64,000 bases of DNA from Bacteroidota bacterium (GTDB lineage Bacteria > Bacteroidota > JABWAT01). The position numbers and the translations under genes were made by a program. The notes beneath the pieces are model-generated. The model was not told where the DNA came from and did not search any database. It saw nothing but the letters and a program-made list of their open reading frames with translations. Location of the stretch: positions 62,001 to 126,000 of the forward strand of contig JAKLJL010000003.1 in assembly GCA_023151185.1 (NCBI GenBank), written 5' to 3'. Positions 1 to 9,900 of this stretch are shown here, piece by piece. Within the stretch, counting starts at the first letter, position 1. Every line of letters begins with the position of its first letter.

Positions 1-855
1 GATCCGATTGCCACCTCGACAATCAAAACCCTGAAAGGGAAGTTTCTCGTTTATTATGTCTGGCTTCCGGCTTCCATTCCGAACGGAATCAACATCAATC
101 CGTTCATGCAGTCGGGCGATGGCTGGGCCTGGCAGAATGCTTCGTACCTGACCGATAATCTGGCCAAAGAAAAATGGGTACCGGTTTATATAGATCTCGA
201 AGCCTTTGCTGCCGGCGGTGCCGATCTGGGCAAAATCCAGAAAATGGGCATTGAATTCCAGGGCTGGAACATGGCCGCCGGAACCGAGTGGACCGGTGAT
301 GTCTATGTTGATAATATTTCGCTTCTGGGGGCAGAACCCAAATTTCTGGCTCAGTTCGAAGATCCTGCTGCCGGGACTCAGGGCTTTGCAGATGAAAACT
401 GGGGAACCTTTATCACCGGTCTGGCTCAGGTTGCCGATCCCAGCGGAAAAAGTGCCGGCGTTCTTGAAGTCAGCATTGATGCCAAGGATTACCGTCCTGC
501 CGGCGACCCGAAAGACCCGATTGCAACCTCTTCTGTAAAATCACTCGCCGGAAATTTCCTGGTATATCACGTCTGGCTGCCTGCCGACGTTCCTGCCGGA
601 GTCAACATTAACCCGTTCTTCCAGACCGGCGACGGCTGGAAATGGCAAAACCTGGCCTTCCTTTCAGAAAACCTTGAAAAAGAAAAATGGGTCAGCCTCG
701 TAGTGGATTTAAATGCCCTGACGGCAGACGGTGCTGATTTCTCGAAAGTTCAGAAGATGGGAATTGAGTTCCAGGGCTGGAATCTGGCCGCCGGAACCGA
801 CTGGAAGGGCAAAATCTATGTGGATGATATTGCCGTTCTCGGAACTGAAACCGGT
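1..855 (+). repeat. 171-residue internal protein repeat
   Basis: The segment starting DPIATS at base 1 recurs at base 514, a 513-bp (171-residue) period. The two copies share motifs such as EKWV, QKMGIEFQGWN and AAGT, with several substitutions between them. The first copy starts at the window edge, so more copies may exist upstream. Confidence 0.85.
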
Positions 856-2748
856 GCCAAATGGGTCGTTGCCGGATTTGAATCTGCTGCAAACCCAACC
901 CAGGGTTTCGGACTTGTTACCTGGGGTGCGGCCTTTACCAAACTGACCCGTGAAGTAGTTGCAGGAAACGGCGTTCTGCAGGCTCATATCGATTTTTCTG
1001 TCGGAACTTCAGAAGCAAAAGGTGTAATCCAAAAAGACAATATTGCCATGTACAATGCCGATGTTGCCCGCCGGGCCTCCCGCCTGTCTCTTGAAGTTTA
1101 TATTCCTGAAAATATGCCACTGGGCGGACAGATCGGAATGGCTTATACCGGTGCTGCAACCAACTTTGGCTGGATTGAAGACGTGTTCCAGATTGACACC
1201 TCTTCGGTACTGGAAAAGAAAGTGATTCCCGGGAAGTGGAATAAAATCTGGTTTGATTTCGATAATCATGTGGGAACCGGTGAAATTACCGATACCACCA
1301 AAGCTGCCACCCTTTACGTTCAGGTCTTCTACGGAAATGCAGTTTGGGAACCGAACAAAACATTTGCCGGTGATTTCCAGTTTGACAATCTGACTCTGAT
1401 TGGTATTCCTGAGCCCAAAGGTTCAGTTGTCTCTCCTGTAATTGTGACCAGTGTGGTTCCCTATGCCATTCCTTCGGATGCCTCCTACGAATGGGTGAAA
1501 ATCCTTTGGGAAGACAATAAGGTTGGGACCGAAACCTATAACATTTACCAGAGTGAAAGTCCCGTTACCGACGTCAATGCAGCCGGCGTGAAGAAAATTG
1601 CCGGTGGCGTTCCTCACGGTATGCAGGGATATGCCATTCGCCCCTGGACTCTGGATGGCGGCGTTAAAACCTACTATTATGCTGTCACCGCCTTTGACGG
1701 GGCCGAAGAAAAACCGCTGTCGCCGGGTTCTGCCTCTGAAGGAATTACCGTCAATACATCGGCTGCCTACAAAGTTAAATTTGTGAAAGATTTTGCCTTC
1801 CAGCTTGATGGTCTCAATGATGAATTTCTGCCTTATGAATCCTATCAGATCCGCCCGGATGTTGCCGGAAACGGCCGGGGACCAAGCTGGACACCTGAGT
1901 CGATGGATATGAATTTCAGGGCAACTTTCGTGATTGATGAAAAATATCTGTACATCTCTGCTGAAGTGGATGATGACAACCTCCGTCACGATCCGGCTGC
2001 CCAGGCCTGGGAAGGGGATGCACTGGAATTCTACATGGGATTCTATGACAGAACTCCGCTGAAAGAAGAACATGCCAAAAATTACAGCGGCGATAACGGC
2101 GACTGGAGAATCGGGTTTAACTCAGATGGACTTTCAACACTCGATGGTGGTGCACCCCGTTCCATCAAAGGGGTTAAATCGACCGTTTTCGAAAAATTCA
2201 GCGGTGACGGGTATATTATCGAAGCTCAGCTTGAACTGGACTCTCTGGCTGCCGGCGGTAACTTTGAACTGACCAATAACATGCTCATGCCGCTCAGAAT
2301 TGATGGTAATGACATGGATCCGGTTAAAGGTGAAACCTCACGCGGACTGATCGTTCAGGCCGGCGGTGTTTACCGGGATCCGGCAGAAACAGTCGGAACC
2401 GATGAAGACTGGAAACGCCCTGACGGATGGGGATCTCTGGCCGTGATTGATTACACCGGAACGGATGTTGCCGATGGTAAACCGTTTGACTACAGCCTAA
2501 GCAGAAATTATCCGAATCCGTTCAATCCGTCGACCACCATCAAATACTCGGTTGCCAATCAGGGACCGGTACTTGTAAAAATCTACGACATGCTGGGCCG
2601 TGAAGTCAGCACGCTGGTGAATAAAGTTCAGCCTGCCGGCAGCTATGTGGTTGAGTTTAATGCCAATGGCCTTGCCAGTGGTGTTTATATCCTCAAAATC
2701 AATGCAGGAACCTTTACCAAATCCATGAAAATGATGCTGGTGAAATAA
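1..2748 (+). CDS. T9SS-secreted multidomain carbohydrate-binding protein, 5' truncated
   Basis: The reading frame is open from base 1, so the N-terminus lies outside the window; 915 residues are visible. Counting from base 1: residues 1-120 and 172-285 are two copies of one beta-sandwich module (shared GIEFQGWN and YVDN/YVDD motifs). A third, different beta-sandwich covers about 300-470, a fibronectin-III-like domain about 475-585, and a CBM9-like domain about 594-820. A T9SS type A sorting tail (YPNPFNPSTTIKYSV) starts near 832. No catalytic domain is visible, but one could precede the window. Likely a cell-surface or released glycan-binding protein or the accessory part of a glycoside hydrolase. 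The domain families are assigned by pattern only; the sorting tail is certain, the ligand is not. Confidence 0.8.
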   Translation, partial: DPIATSTIKTLKGKFLVYYVWLPASIPNGININPFMQSGDGWAWQNASYLTDNLAKEKWVPVYIDLEAFAAGGADLGKIQKMGIEFQGWNMAAGTEWTGDVYVDNISLLGAEPKFLAQFEDPAAGTQGFADENWGTFITGLAQVADPSGKSAGVLEVSIDAKDYRPAGDPKDPIATSSVKSLAGNFLVYHVWLPADVPAGVNINPFFQTGDGWKWQNLAFLSENLEKEKWVSLVVDLNALTADGADFSKVQKMGIEFQGWNLAAGTDWKGKIYVDDIAVLGTETGAKWVVAGFESAANPTQGFGLVTWGAAFTKLTREVVAGNGVLQAHIDFSVGTSEAKGVIQKDNIAMYNADVARRASRLSLEVYIPENMPLGGQIGMAYTGAATNFGWIEDVFQIDTSSVLEKKVIPGKWNKIWFDFDNHVGTGEITDTTKAATLYVQVFYGNAVWEPNKTFAGDFQFDNLTLIGIPEPKGSVVSPVIVTSVVPYAIPSDASYEWVKILWEDNKVGTETYNIYQSESPVTDVNAAGVKKIAGGVPHGMQGYAIRPWTLDGGVKTYYYAVTAFDGAEEKPLSPGSASEGITVNTSAAYKVKFVKDFAFQLDGLNDEFLPYESYQIRPDVAGNGRGPSWTPESMDMNFRATFVIDEKYLYISAEVDDDNLRHDPAAQAWEGDALEFYMGFYDRTPLKEEHAKNYSGDNGDWRIGFNSDGLSTLDGGAPRSIKGVKSTVFEKFSGDGYIIEAQLELDSLAAGGNFELTNNMLMPLRIDGNDMDPVKGETSRGLIVQAGGVYRDPAETVGTDEDWKRPDGWGSLAVIDYTGTDVADGKPFDYSLSRNYPNPFNPSTTIKYSVANQGPVLVKIYDMLGREVSTLVNKVQPAGSYVVEFNANGLASGVYILKINAGTFTKSMKMMLVK

Positions 2749-2768
2749 TCTGCCTTTCCGGTTTCCGG

Positions 2769-2798
2769 TCCCGGCGGCAGGAGCCGCCGGGACTTCTT
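2769..2798 (+). terminator. strong hairpin after the binding protein
   Basis: A perfect 10-bp stem (TCCCGGCGGC / GCCGCCGGGA, loop AGGA) stands 20 bases after the stop codon. It is followed by CTTCTTTC, a poor T-tract, so it may be an imperfect Rho-independent terminator or an mRNA 3' stabiliser. Confidence 0.6.
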
Positions 2799-2960
2799 TC
2801 CGACCAACAGAATCTGATTGAAAATTCCCGGGCGTTACAGCCCCGAAACCTGAAAACTGCCGCGATTTAACCACCTATTTTATCCGGCCCGGACTCTGCA
2901 GGATGGCAGAGGCAGCAGTCACCGGTGCCTTCAAGAGTTTACCAACAACAAGGATTGAGA

Positions 2961-5876
2961 ATGTTTAGGACCCTGTTCACTTTCATCATTCTTCTGGCGC
3001 TGACTGTGACAGTCTATGCCGGAACAACGGGGAAAATTGCCGGAAAGGTGATTGACCGGGATACCAAGGAGCCTCTGATCGGCGCCAACGTCATCATCAC
3101 CGGAAAAGGAATCGGTGCGGCAACTGATCTGGACGGTGAGTTTTTTATCCTCAACGTACCGCCCGGATTATATACCGTTAAAGTCAGTATGATCGGATAC
3201 GAAACCCAGGTTTTTGAAAAAATCAGGGTTCAGGTCGACCTGACCACCAAATTAAATGTCTCTCTTGTCTCATCTGCAATTGAACTGGGTACCGAAGTCC
3301 TGGTTGTCGCCAAAAAAGAAATTCAGAGAGATTTGACTTCATCTGAACGGTCGTTTCAGTCGGATAAAATTGCCGAGCTTCCTGCCCGGGATCTGAACTC
3401 AATCCTGAGTCTTCAGGCTGGTGTTACCAAGGATGATGGAGGAAATATTCACATCCGCGGCGGCCGGTCTTCAGAAGTCAGCTATCTGGTAGACGGAGTA
3501 CAGATTGTGAATCCCCTCGACCGTGGAACGGGTATTTCCATCGATGATCAGTCCATCGAAGAGCTGAAGGCTATAACCGGGACCTTTAATGCCGAATACG
3601 GGCAGGCCCTTTCGGGAGTTGTCAATATTGTGACGAAAAAAGGATCCGACAAGTTTTCTGCCTCGGGAACCGTTTATCTGGGTGATCACTGGAGTTTTGA
3701 TGATTTATACTCGGTCAATACCAACAGGGACTGGGCCGAGGCTGTTGCATGGAATCAGGTATCTCCCTTTTTATTTTATGATTTCACCCGGTACGGGTTT
3801 AAAAACCGTCAGGAAGCAGCAGCTGCTGCTGAACGTGGAAACAAACCCTGGTTTAATAACAAAAAATATCTGAACACGCTCAATCCGCTGGATAATAAAG
3901 ACGTTCAGGTCAATCTTTCAGGACCGATTCCCGGTCTCGGGAAAACCTTCTCTTATTTTGTTGCCGGCCGGTATCAGGATAAAATTGATTACCAGATGGG
4001 ACGCCGGTATTTCATGCCCTGGGGGCTTTGGTCGCCGGTTTCTGATTCAGTTCACACTTATGAAAAGGCAGATGGCGAGCTGGTTCCGCTGGGCTGGTAC
4101 ACCGGTTATTCCACTCAGTCGAAACTCTTTTTCAATATGGACAATCTGAGTCTGAACTATGGGTTATACTACAACAATGATCATAGTTACGGCGGCGGGC
4201 AGAAATATGTCCCGGATGGCGGAAGGCATTATTACACCACCCGGTTTACCCATATTGCCGGGGCAACCTATATTTTTACAGCCAGCACATTTCTGGATGT
4301 AAAAGCCAGCTATTACAGCAGTGACCATAAAAGTTACCTGTATGAAGACCCGTTCGATTACCGGTATATGCCAACAGATGCCGGAGATTTTGCCCAAAAA
4401 TTATTCGGTGGAGGATCGGTGAACAGCATACCGAATGATTACGGATTCTGGGGGAATGATCTGGGCAGAGGTAAAAGTAAAGCCAATTACGCCTCACTGA
4501 ATACCGATTTAACCAGCCAACTTGATAAAAACAATCTGGTCAAACTGGGTGTTTCATTCAGACGGCATGATCTGCTGGATGATAATTATACCTTGTATTA
4601 TTCAAATACGACCAGCAAGATGACGATTCCTGAACTTTCTTCTCCCTTCCGGAACCGGTTCGGTGCCAATCCGCTTGAAGGAGCTGCCTATATTCAGGAC
4701 AAGATTGAATTTCAGGATCTGATCATCAACATCGGGTTGCGGTTCGACTATTTTGATTCTGACGGCCGGGTTCTTGCTGACCCAAAGGATCCACAGATTT
4801 ATTCACCGTTTAAACTGGATCATAAATACAAAAACTGGACACCGACAACTCCAAAGGAAGAACTGGTTGAATACTCGGTTGCCGAACGGGAAAATTTCTG
4901 GTGGAAGGATGTCGACCCGAAATATCAGCTTTCACCCCGGCTGGGTTTTTCATTCCCCATTACAGCCGAGGGGAAAATCCATTTTTCCTACGGCCATTTT
5001 TTCCAAAATCCCGGATTCAGATACCTGTATACCAACCCGAATTTCTGGGTGACCGGCGCAGGGGCCCAGAATCTTGTGGGAAATTCGGACCTGGAAGCCG
5101 AAAAAACAGTCATGTATGAACTGGGTCTTCAGCAGCAGGTAGCTGAAAATCTGACGCTAAGTGTGACCGGATTTTACCGGGATATCCGCGACTGGATCGG
5201 AACCGGCGTCCCTGTAAATACCTATTCTGGATTAACGTATTACAGCTATGTCAATAAAGACAACGCTGTTGCGAAGGGAATCACAGTGTCTGCATCACAG
5301 GTTCTTGGAGACTTTAATTATTCTGTGGACTACACCTTTATGGAAGCCAAAGGAACCTCATCAGATCCGCAGGATGCATATAATGATATCAATGCCCGAC
5401 GGGCACCCCGGGTTCAGCTCATTTATCTGGACTGGGACCAGCCTCATTCGGTCAATGTTGTTGCAGGTTGGGCTCATGACGGGTGGTCTGCCTCTGCAGT
5501 TGGTTCTTTGAACTCAGGTCTGCCCTACACGCCGTCCTTCGTCCAGACTGAAGTAACCGGATCGAGTCCTTCGACCGGATTAAAGGAGAACAGCTCCCGG
5601 AAGCCGACCAAGGTGAATCTGGACCTCCGTGTTTCGAAAAATATCGGGTTTGACAACTGGGATATGACCGTTCTTCTGGATGTGACCAATTTGTTTGACA
5701 TCCGGAACGCCACCAATGTGTATTCTGAAACCGGCCTTCCGGACTTTTCTCTTCAGAACCCCGGACAGGCGACCCGTCTGGTTGAACTGGGAACCCTTGC
5801 CGATGTAAACCGGTCGCCGGGGAATTACACGGCCCCCAGATACATTTCAATCGGTTTAAAATTCAGCACCAAATAA
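2961..5876 (+). CDS. TonB-dependent outer-membrane receptor with carboxypeptidase-regulatory-like domain
   Basis: 971 residues from the ATG at 2961, chosen because it directly begins a signal peptide (MFRTLFTFIILLALTV...YAG) and has an AAGGATTGAG ribosome site; an in-frame start 36 bases upstream lacks both. Residues about 20-105 are a carboxypeptidase-regulatory-like beta-sandwich (GKIAGKVIDRDTKEPLIGAN). A plug domain follows (IHIRGGRSSEVSYLVDGV, NAEYGQALSGVVNIVTKKG), then a long outer-membrane beta-barrel ending in a C-terminal strand (YISIGLKFSTK). It resembles SusC-type and Oar-like receptors but no SusD lipoprotein is nearby. It is first in an apparent operon with a PorV/PorQ-like protein and a very large exported protein. 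The substrate is unknown; mannan oligosaccharide is only a guess from context. Confidence 0.9.
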   Translation: MFRTLFTFIILLALTVTVYAGTTGKIAGKVIDRDTKEPLIGANVIITGKGIGAATDLDGEFFILNVPPGLYTVKVSMIGYETQVFEKIRVQVDLTTKLNVSLVSSAIELGTEVLVVAKKEIQRDLTSSERSFQSDKIAELPARDLNSILSLQAGVTKDDGGNIHIRGGRSSEVSYLVDGVQIVNPLDRGTGISIDDQSIEELKAITGTFNAEYGQALSGVVNIVTKKGSDKFSASGTVYLGDHWSFDDLYSVNTNRDWAEAVAWNQVSPFLFYDFTRYGFKNRQEAAAAAERGNKPWFNNKKYLNTLNPLDNKDVQVNLSGPIPGLGKTFSYFVAGRYQDKIDYQMGRRYFMPWGLWSPVSDSVHTYEKADGELVPLGWYTGYSTQSKLFFNMDNLSLNYGLYYNNDHSYGGGQKYVPDGGRHYYTTRFTHIAGATYIFTASTFLDVKASYYSSDHKSYLYEDPFDYRYMPTDAGDFAQKLFGGGSVNSIPNDYGFWGNDLGRGKSKANYASLNTDLTSQLDKNNLVKLGVSFRRHDLLDDNYTLYYSNTTSKMTIPELSSPFRNRFGANPLEGAAYIQDKIEFQDLIINIGLRFDYFDSDGRVLADPKDPQIYSPFKLDHKYKNWTPTTPKEELVEYSVAERENFWWKDVDPKYQLSPRLGFSFPITAEGKIHFSYGHFFQNPGFRYLYTNPNFWVTGAGAQNLVGNSDLEAEKTVMYELGLQQQVAENLTLSVTGFYRDIRDWIGTGVPVNTYSGLTYYSYVNKDNAVAKGITVSASQVLGDFNYSVDYTFMEAKGTSSDPQDAYNDINARRAPRVQLIYLDWDQPHSVNVVAGWAHDGWSASAVGSLNSGLPYTPSFVQTEVTGSSPSTGLKENSSRKPTKVNLDLRVSKNIGFDNWDMTVLLDVTNLFDIRNATNVYSETGLPDFSLQNPGQATRLVELGTLADVNRSPGNYTAPRYISIGLKFSTK

Positions 5877-5894
5877 GACATCCGGAATACTTCA

Positions 5895-6956
5895 ATGAAA
5901 ATCTATTCTTCAGGTTTAAAAAAATACTATCTCGTCGGTTTGCTGGCCCTTCCGGGATTGATTCTTTCCCTTTCAGGACCAGTGGAAGCCCAGACCATCA
6001 GCCGGGTTGGAACCACAGCAGCACCGTTTCTTAAAATCAGTGTCGGCGGACGGGCACTGTCTATGGGAGATGCTGTTACAAGTCTTACCGGTGATGTTAC
6101 CGGATTGTACTGGAATCCGGCAGGTATTGCCGGAATGACTACCAGCCAGGTTGGATTGAGCCATTACTCCTATATTGCTGACCTGACCTATGACTTTGCT
6201 GCCGCCTCCTTTCCGGTTTCTGATGCCGGAACCTTTGGCGTTTATTTCTCGATCCTGAATTCACCGGATATTGAACGGACCACCATCAATAACCCTATGG
6301 GAACCGGAGAAAAAGTATCTGCTGCATTTTATGCAGTTGGTGTAGGTTACGGACGAGATTTAACAGACCGGTTTTCAATCGGGGCAAGTGTGAAATACAT
6401 CCGGGAATCCATTTGGCACAGCATGGCCGAAGGGTATGGGTTTGATATCGGTCTGATTTATCTGACGCCGTTTAATAACGTTAAACTGGGCATGATGATT
6501 TCAAATTTTGGTCCTTCCATGAAGATGGATGGCCGGGATCTGCAGATTCAGCATGATATTTCATCCTCCTTTGCGGGAAATAACGAAAATATCGACGGAA
6601 AGCTTGATGTGGATGAATTTCCGCTGCCAATGCAGTTTAAAATGGGGATTTCTGCTGATCTGGCCAAAGATTTTCTGGACCTTCCGGCACATACCTGGAT
6701 TGTGGCTGTTGATGCGGTTCATCCCAACGACAGTGATGAATATCTGAATGCAGGGACTGAGTTTGGTTTGTATGACCGGTTTTTCCTCAGAACCGGGTAC
6801 CGAAAATTATTTTTAACAGAGTCTGAAGGCGGGTTTACTTTCGGCGGCGGTGCCAAAGTAGACGTGATGGGTTTTAATCTGGCTGTGGACTATGCCAATG
6901 CAGATTTTGGGCGGCTGGATCACCAGAACAAATTCTCTTTCACTTTATCCTTCTGA
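5895..6956 (+). CDS. PorV/PorQ-family outer-membrane beta-barrel protein
   Basis: 353 residues with an N-terminal signal (hydrophobic stretch ending VEAQ). The mature N-terminus shows the PorV/PorQ hallmark: FLKISVGGRALSMGDA, then GLYWNPAGIAG, followed by alternating barrel strands and an aromatic C-terminus (FSFTLSF). In Bacteroidota PorV is an outer-membrane shuttle of the type IX secretion system; many FCB genomes carry several paralogues next to TonB receptors. The gene starts 18 bases after the receptor's stop, so co-transcription is likely. Its neighbour downstream is a huge exported protein that it may help export or anchor. Family assignment is good; the specific role is inferred. Confidence 0.85.
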   Translation: MKIYSSGLKKYYLVGLLALPGLILSLSGPVEAQTISRVGTTAAPFLKISVGGRALSMGDAVTSLTGDVTGLYWNPAGIAGMTTSQVGLSHYSYIADLTYDFAAASFPVSDAGTFGVYFSILNSPDIERTTINNPMGTGEKVSAAFYAVGVGYGRDLTDRFSIGASVKYIRESIWHSMAEGYGFDIGLIYLTPFNNVKLGMMISNFGPSMKMDGRDLQIQHDISSSFAGNNENIDGKLDVDEFPLPMQFKMGISADLAKDFLDLPAHTWIVAVDAVHPNDSDEYLNAGTEFGLYDRFFLRTGYRKLFLTESEGGFTFGGGAKVDVMGFNLAVDYANADFGRLDHQNKFSFTLSF

Positions 6957-6976
6957 TGTAAACGGAGAGTATGAAA

Positions 6977-9900
6977 ATGAAATTCAAGTTTTTAACTGCT
7001 GCGATCATTGCATTGGGCATTACCGGTGTTCAGGCGCAGGATTATTACGGAGCTTCGATCAACCGGGCAAAAAATGTCCATGCTGGAAATAAAATACGGG
7101 TGACATTTCACAACAATGCCCGGCTGGGGACTGTGAAAGGGGATAACAGTGTTACCTACACCGGTGAATGGCCCATCGGGACGGGAAAAGTCCAGATGGG
7201 AAATACCTCGCCCTATGTCATGTCAGAATTGCGGTTCTTCAAAGAAATCAATTCGGTGACCGGTGATTCTGTTTTCGATTATATTACGCCTGCCATATTC
7301 TGTGAAGGCTGGGACCCGGCGATTTTCAGCCATGATTCCCTGGGGACGTTCTGGGGTTTTGAACCGGTGAACGGCTACTTAAATGTATCCCAAAAGGAGA
7401 AAGACCCGTTTCATGCCGTTGCCATGAGCCATCAGCCCTTCACCTGGCCTGCATTCTGGCCGGATAAGCAGGAGGATGTTCTTGAACCGGGCTGGCCCAA
7501 TCACTGGAACGGCTACTTTGGGAAAGATCAGAAAAACGCAGATGAGGAAAGCTTTTTCGTTCTGGATGATTATTCCTATCAGAAACGGTTAAAAGGATAC
7601 CGCCTTCCGCTACCGTTTCCGGCCACCCCCGGCCGTGGTGGTCTGGGTCTGAGTATGGCAGTAAGAGGGCTGCAATGGTCCAACCCGGATGCTGAGGACG
7701 TGATATTCTGGCTGTATGACATCCAGAATATGGGAGTTCTGAAATTGGATAAAACTGTTTTCGGAATAAACGTCGGGGCATCCAGCGGTGGTTCACTGAG
7801 TGGTTCGGGTTCAGATAACAATGATGATGCGGCCCGGTTTTACCGGGAAAAAGCGCTGGCGGTGAATTATGACCTCGACAATGTGGGAGTTGGTGGGTAC
7901 CGTCCGGTTCCCTGGGTCGGATTCGCCTTTCTCGAAAGTCCGGGAAACCCGTTTGACGGAATTGATAATGACGGAGACGCCAATAATCCCGAAAAATCAG
8001 GCGGCGGAACCGGTAAAGTGATCTCGGTGGATGATTTTACAAAGTTTTATGCTGTTGGAGATGCGGTCATACTGGTTAATTACAACAATCCGGTCTACCC
8101 CAGAACGGTTTCAACCATGCCTGCAGCGGGTGTAAAATTGAGTCATAATGGTGTGAATCTGGTTCTTCGTCCCAATGCCCCGCTGACCGAAATTCCCAGA
8201 AACGGGCTCGACGATAACCTGAACGGCTTGATTGATGAGAATGACGGTGCAAAAATTTACGATCCGGTTCTGAAAGACTCCGTTGAATTTTTCCTTTATA
8301 TCAAATCAGATTATAACAAACAGGACTATCTCGCCATCGACTACTTTACCGGCGCCGGTTCAGCCAATCTGCTGATCGACGAACGCCGGGATGATAAAAT
8401 TGACAATGATGGTGACTGGGATCCGGCTTTTGACGATGTGGGTCTGGATGGAAAACCCGGTACCGGAGATGAAGGTGAAGGAGATGGCGTAGCAACTCCC
8501 GGCAAAGGGAATCTGCCCGGTGAGCCCAATATTGACAAGGTCGATGTGGATGAATCGGATCAGATCGGTCTGACCAACTTCAAGTTTTATATTTACGGAA
8601 CCCTGACTTACAGCAATGATGACCAGATGTGGAACTTTTCCCGGCCCGGATATTTCGATAATTCAACCACCGGTCAGGCCGATTATGATTATATTTTCTC
8701 ATCAGGATTCTTCCCGTTGCAGCCCGGCAGCCGTGAATTTTTCTCAATTGCCATGGTTTATGGAGAAGACGAGACCGATATCCTCAGAAACAAGGATGTT
8801 GTTCAGAATATTTACAACAGTAACTACAACTTTGCCATGGCCCCGACCAAGCCGAAACTTTCTGCGGTAGCCGGCGACAATAAGGTGACGTTGTACTGGG
8901 ATGACGGTGCTGAGTATTCCTTCGACCGGTTCCTGAAGGATCATGATTTTGAAGGGTATAAGATTTATAAATCGTCTCATTATACTTTCGGTGATGCAGG
9001 TTCGATTACCGACGGACTGGGGTATGAACGGTTCAAAAAGCCACTCGTAATCTATGATAAAATTGACAGTGTGTTCGGTTTTTTTCCGAAAGATTTCGGA
9101 ACAGGTGTTCTGTTTAATCTGGGCAATGAAAGCGGACTTGTTCACAAATGGGTGGATGAAGATGTCATTAATGGCGTGAAGTATTATTACGCCGTCACAG
9201 CTTTTGACCGAGGAGACATCAAGCGGAACATCGGGCCATCTGAAACTACGATTTTTCTGAATGTGGATCCGTCCGGTGAAATACAGTTTGCCGAAAATGT
9301 TCTGGCCGTAACCCCTCAGGCTCCGTCTGCCGGGTTTGAATCTGCCGGGTTTGATATCGTTCCCAAAATGGTTGGTGAAGGAAGAACCTATGGATCTGTC
9401 GGGGTGAACCTCCTCAATCCGGATAGTCTGGTAACCGGCGATGTGTATGAACTCCAGTTCCTCGATCAGTCAATGGACGAAATCGATAATGACTTTGACG
9501 GAATTCTGGATCAGGCAGATCCGGATGAAAAACTGCCTATAAAAACAACCGGCTTTACTCTGCGGAACCTGACCCGGGATGCCCGCCAGGATACAACCAG
9601 GATCGATACGGTTGCCATCGAGGTATACGGAACCGTAAAAAGCTCAGCAAAAACCGATTCACTTGTACTCATCGAAAATTTGTATGATGACAATGACCGG
9701 GATCCGAGAACCTTCAGCAAAGTGCTGCAGGGTATGGAAATTGTTGTCAACAATCCTCTGGATTCGCTTTACACCAATCCTGAAGAGGGGATCGTCAACG
9801 GGATCAAATGGAGTGATAACATTCCCCTTGCAGATGCTTATTCTCTTCAATACGGTCCGTTCAAACATGGCGGCCTCAAAGAAGGAATGTGGTATCCCCG

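Noticed and set aside
1423-2073. 216-residue minus-strand frame inside the binding protein
   Set aside because: It is antisense to a well-supported domain-rich gene and has no family features.
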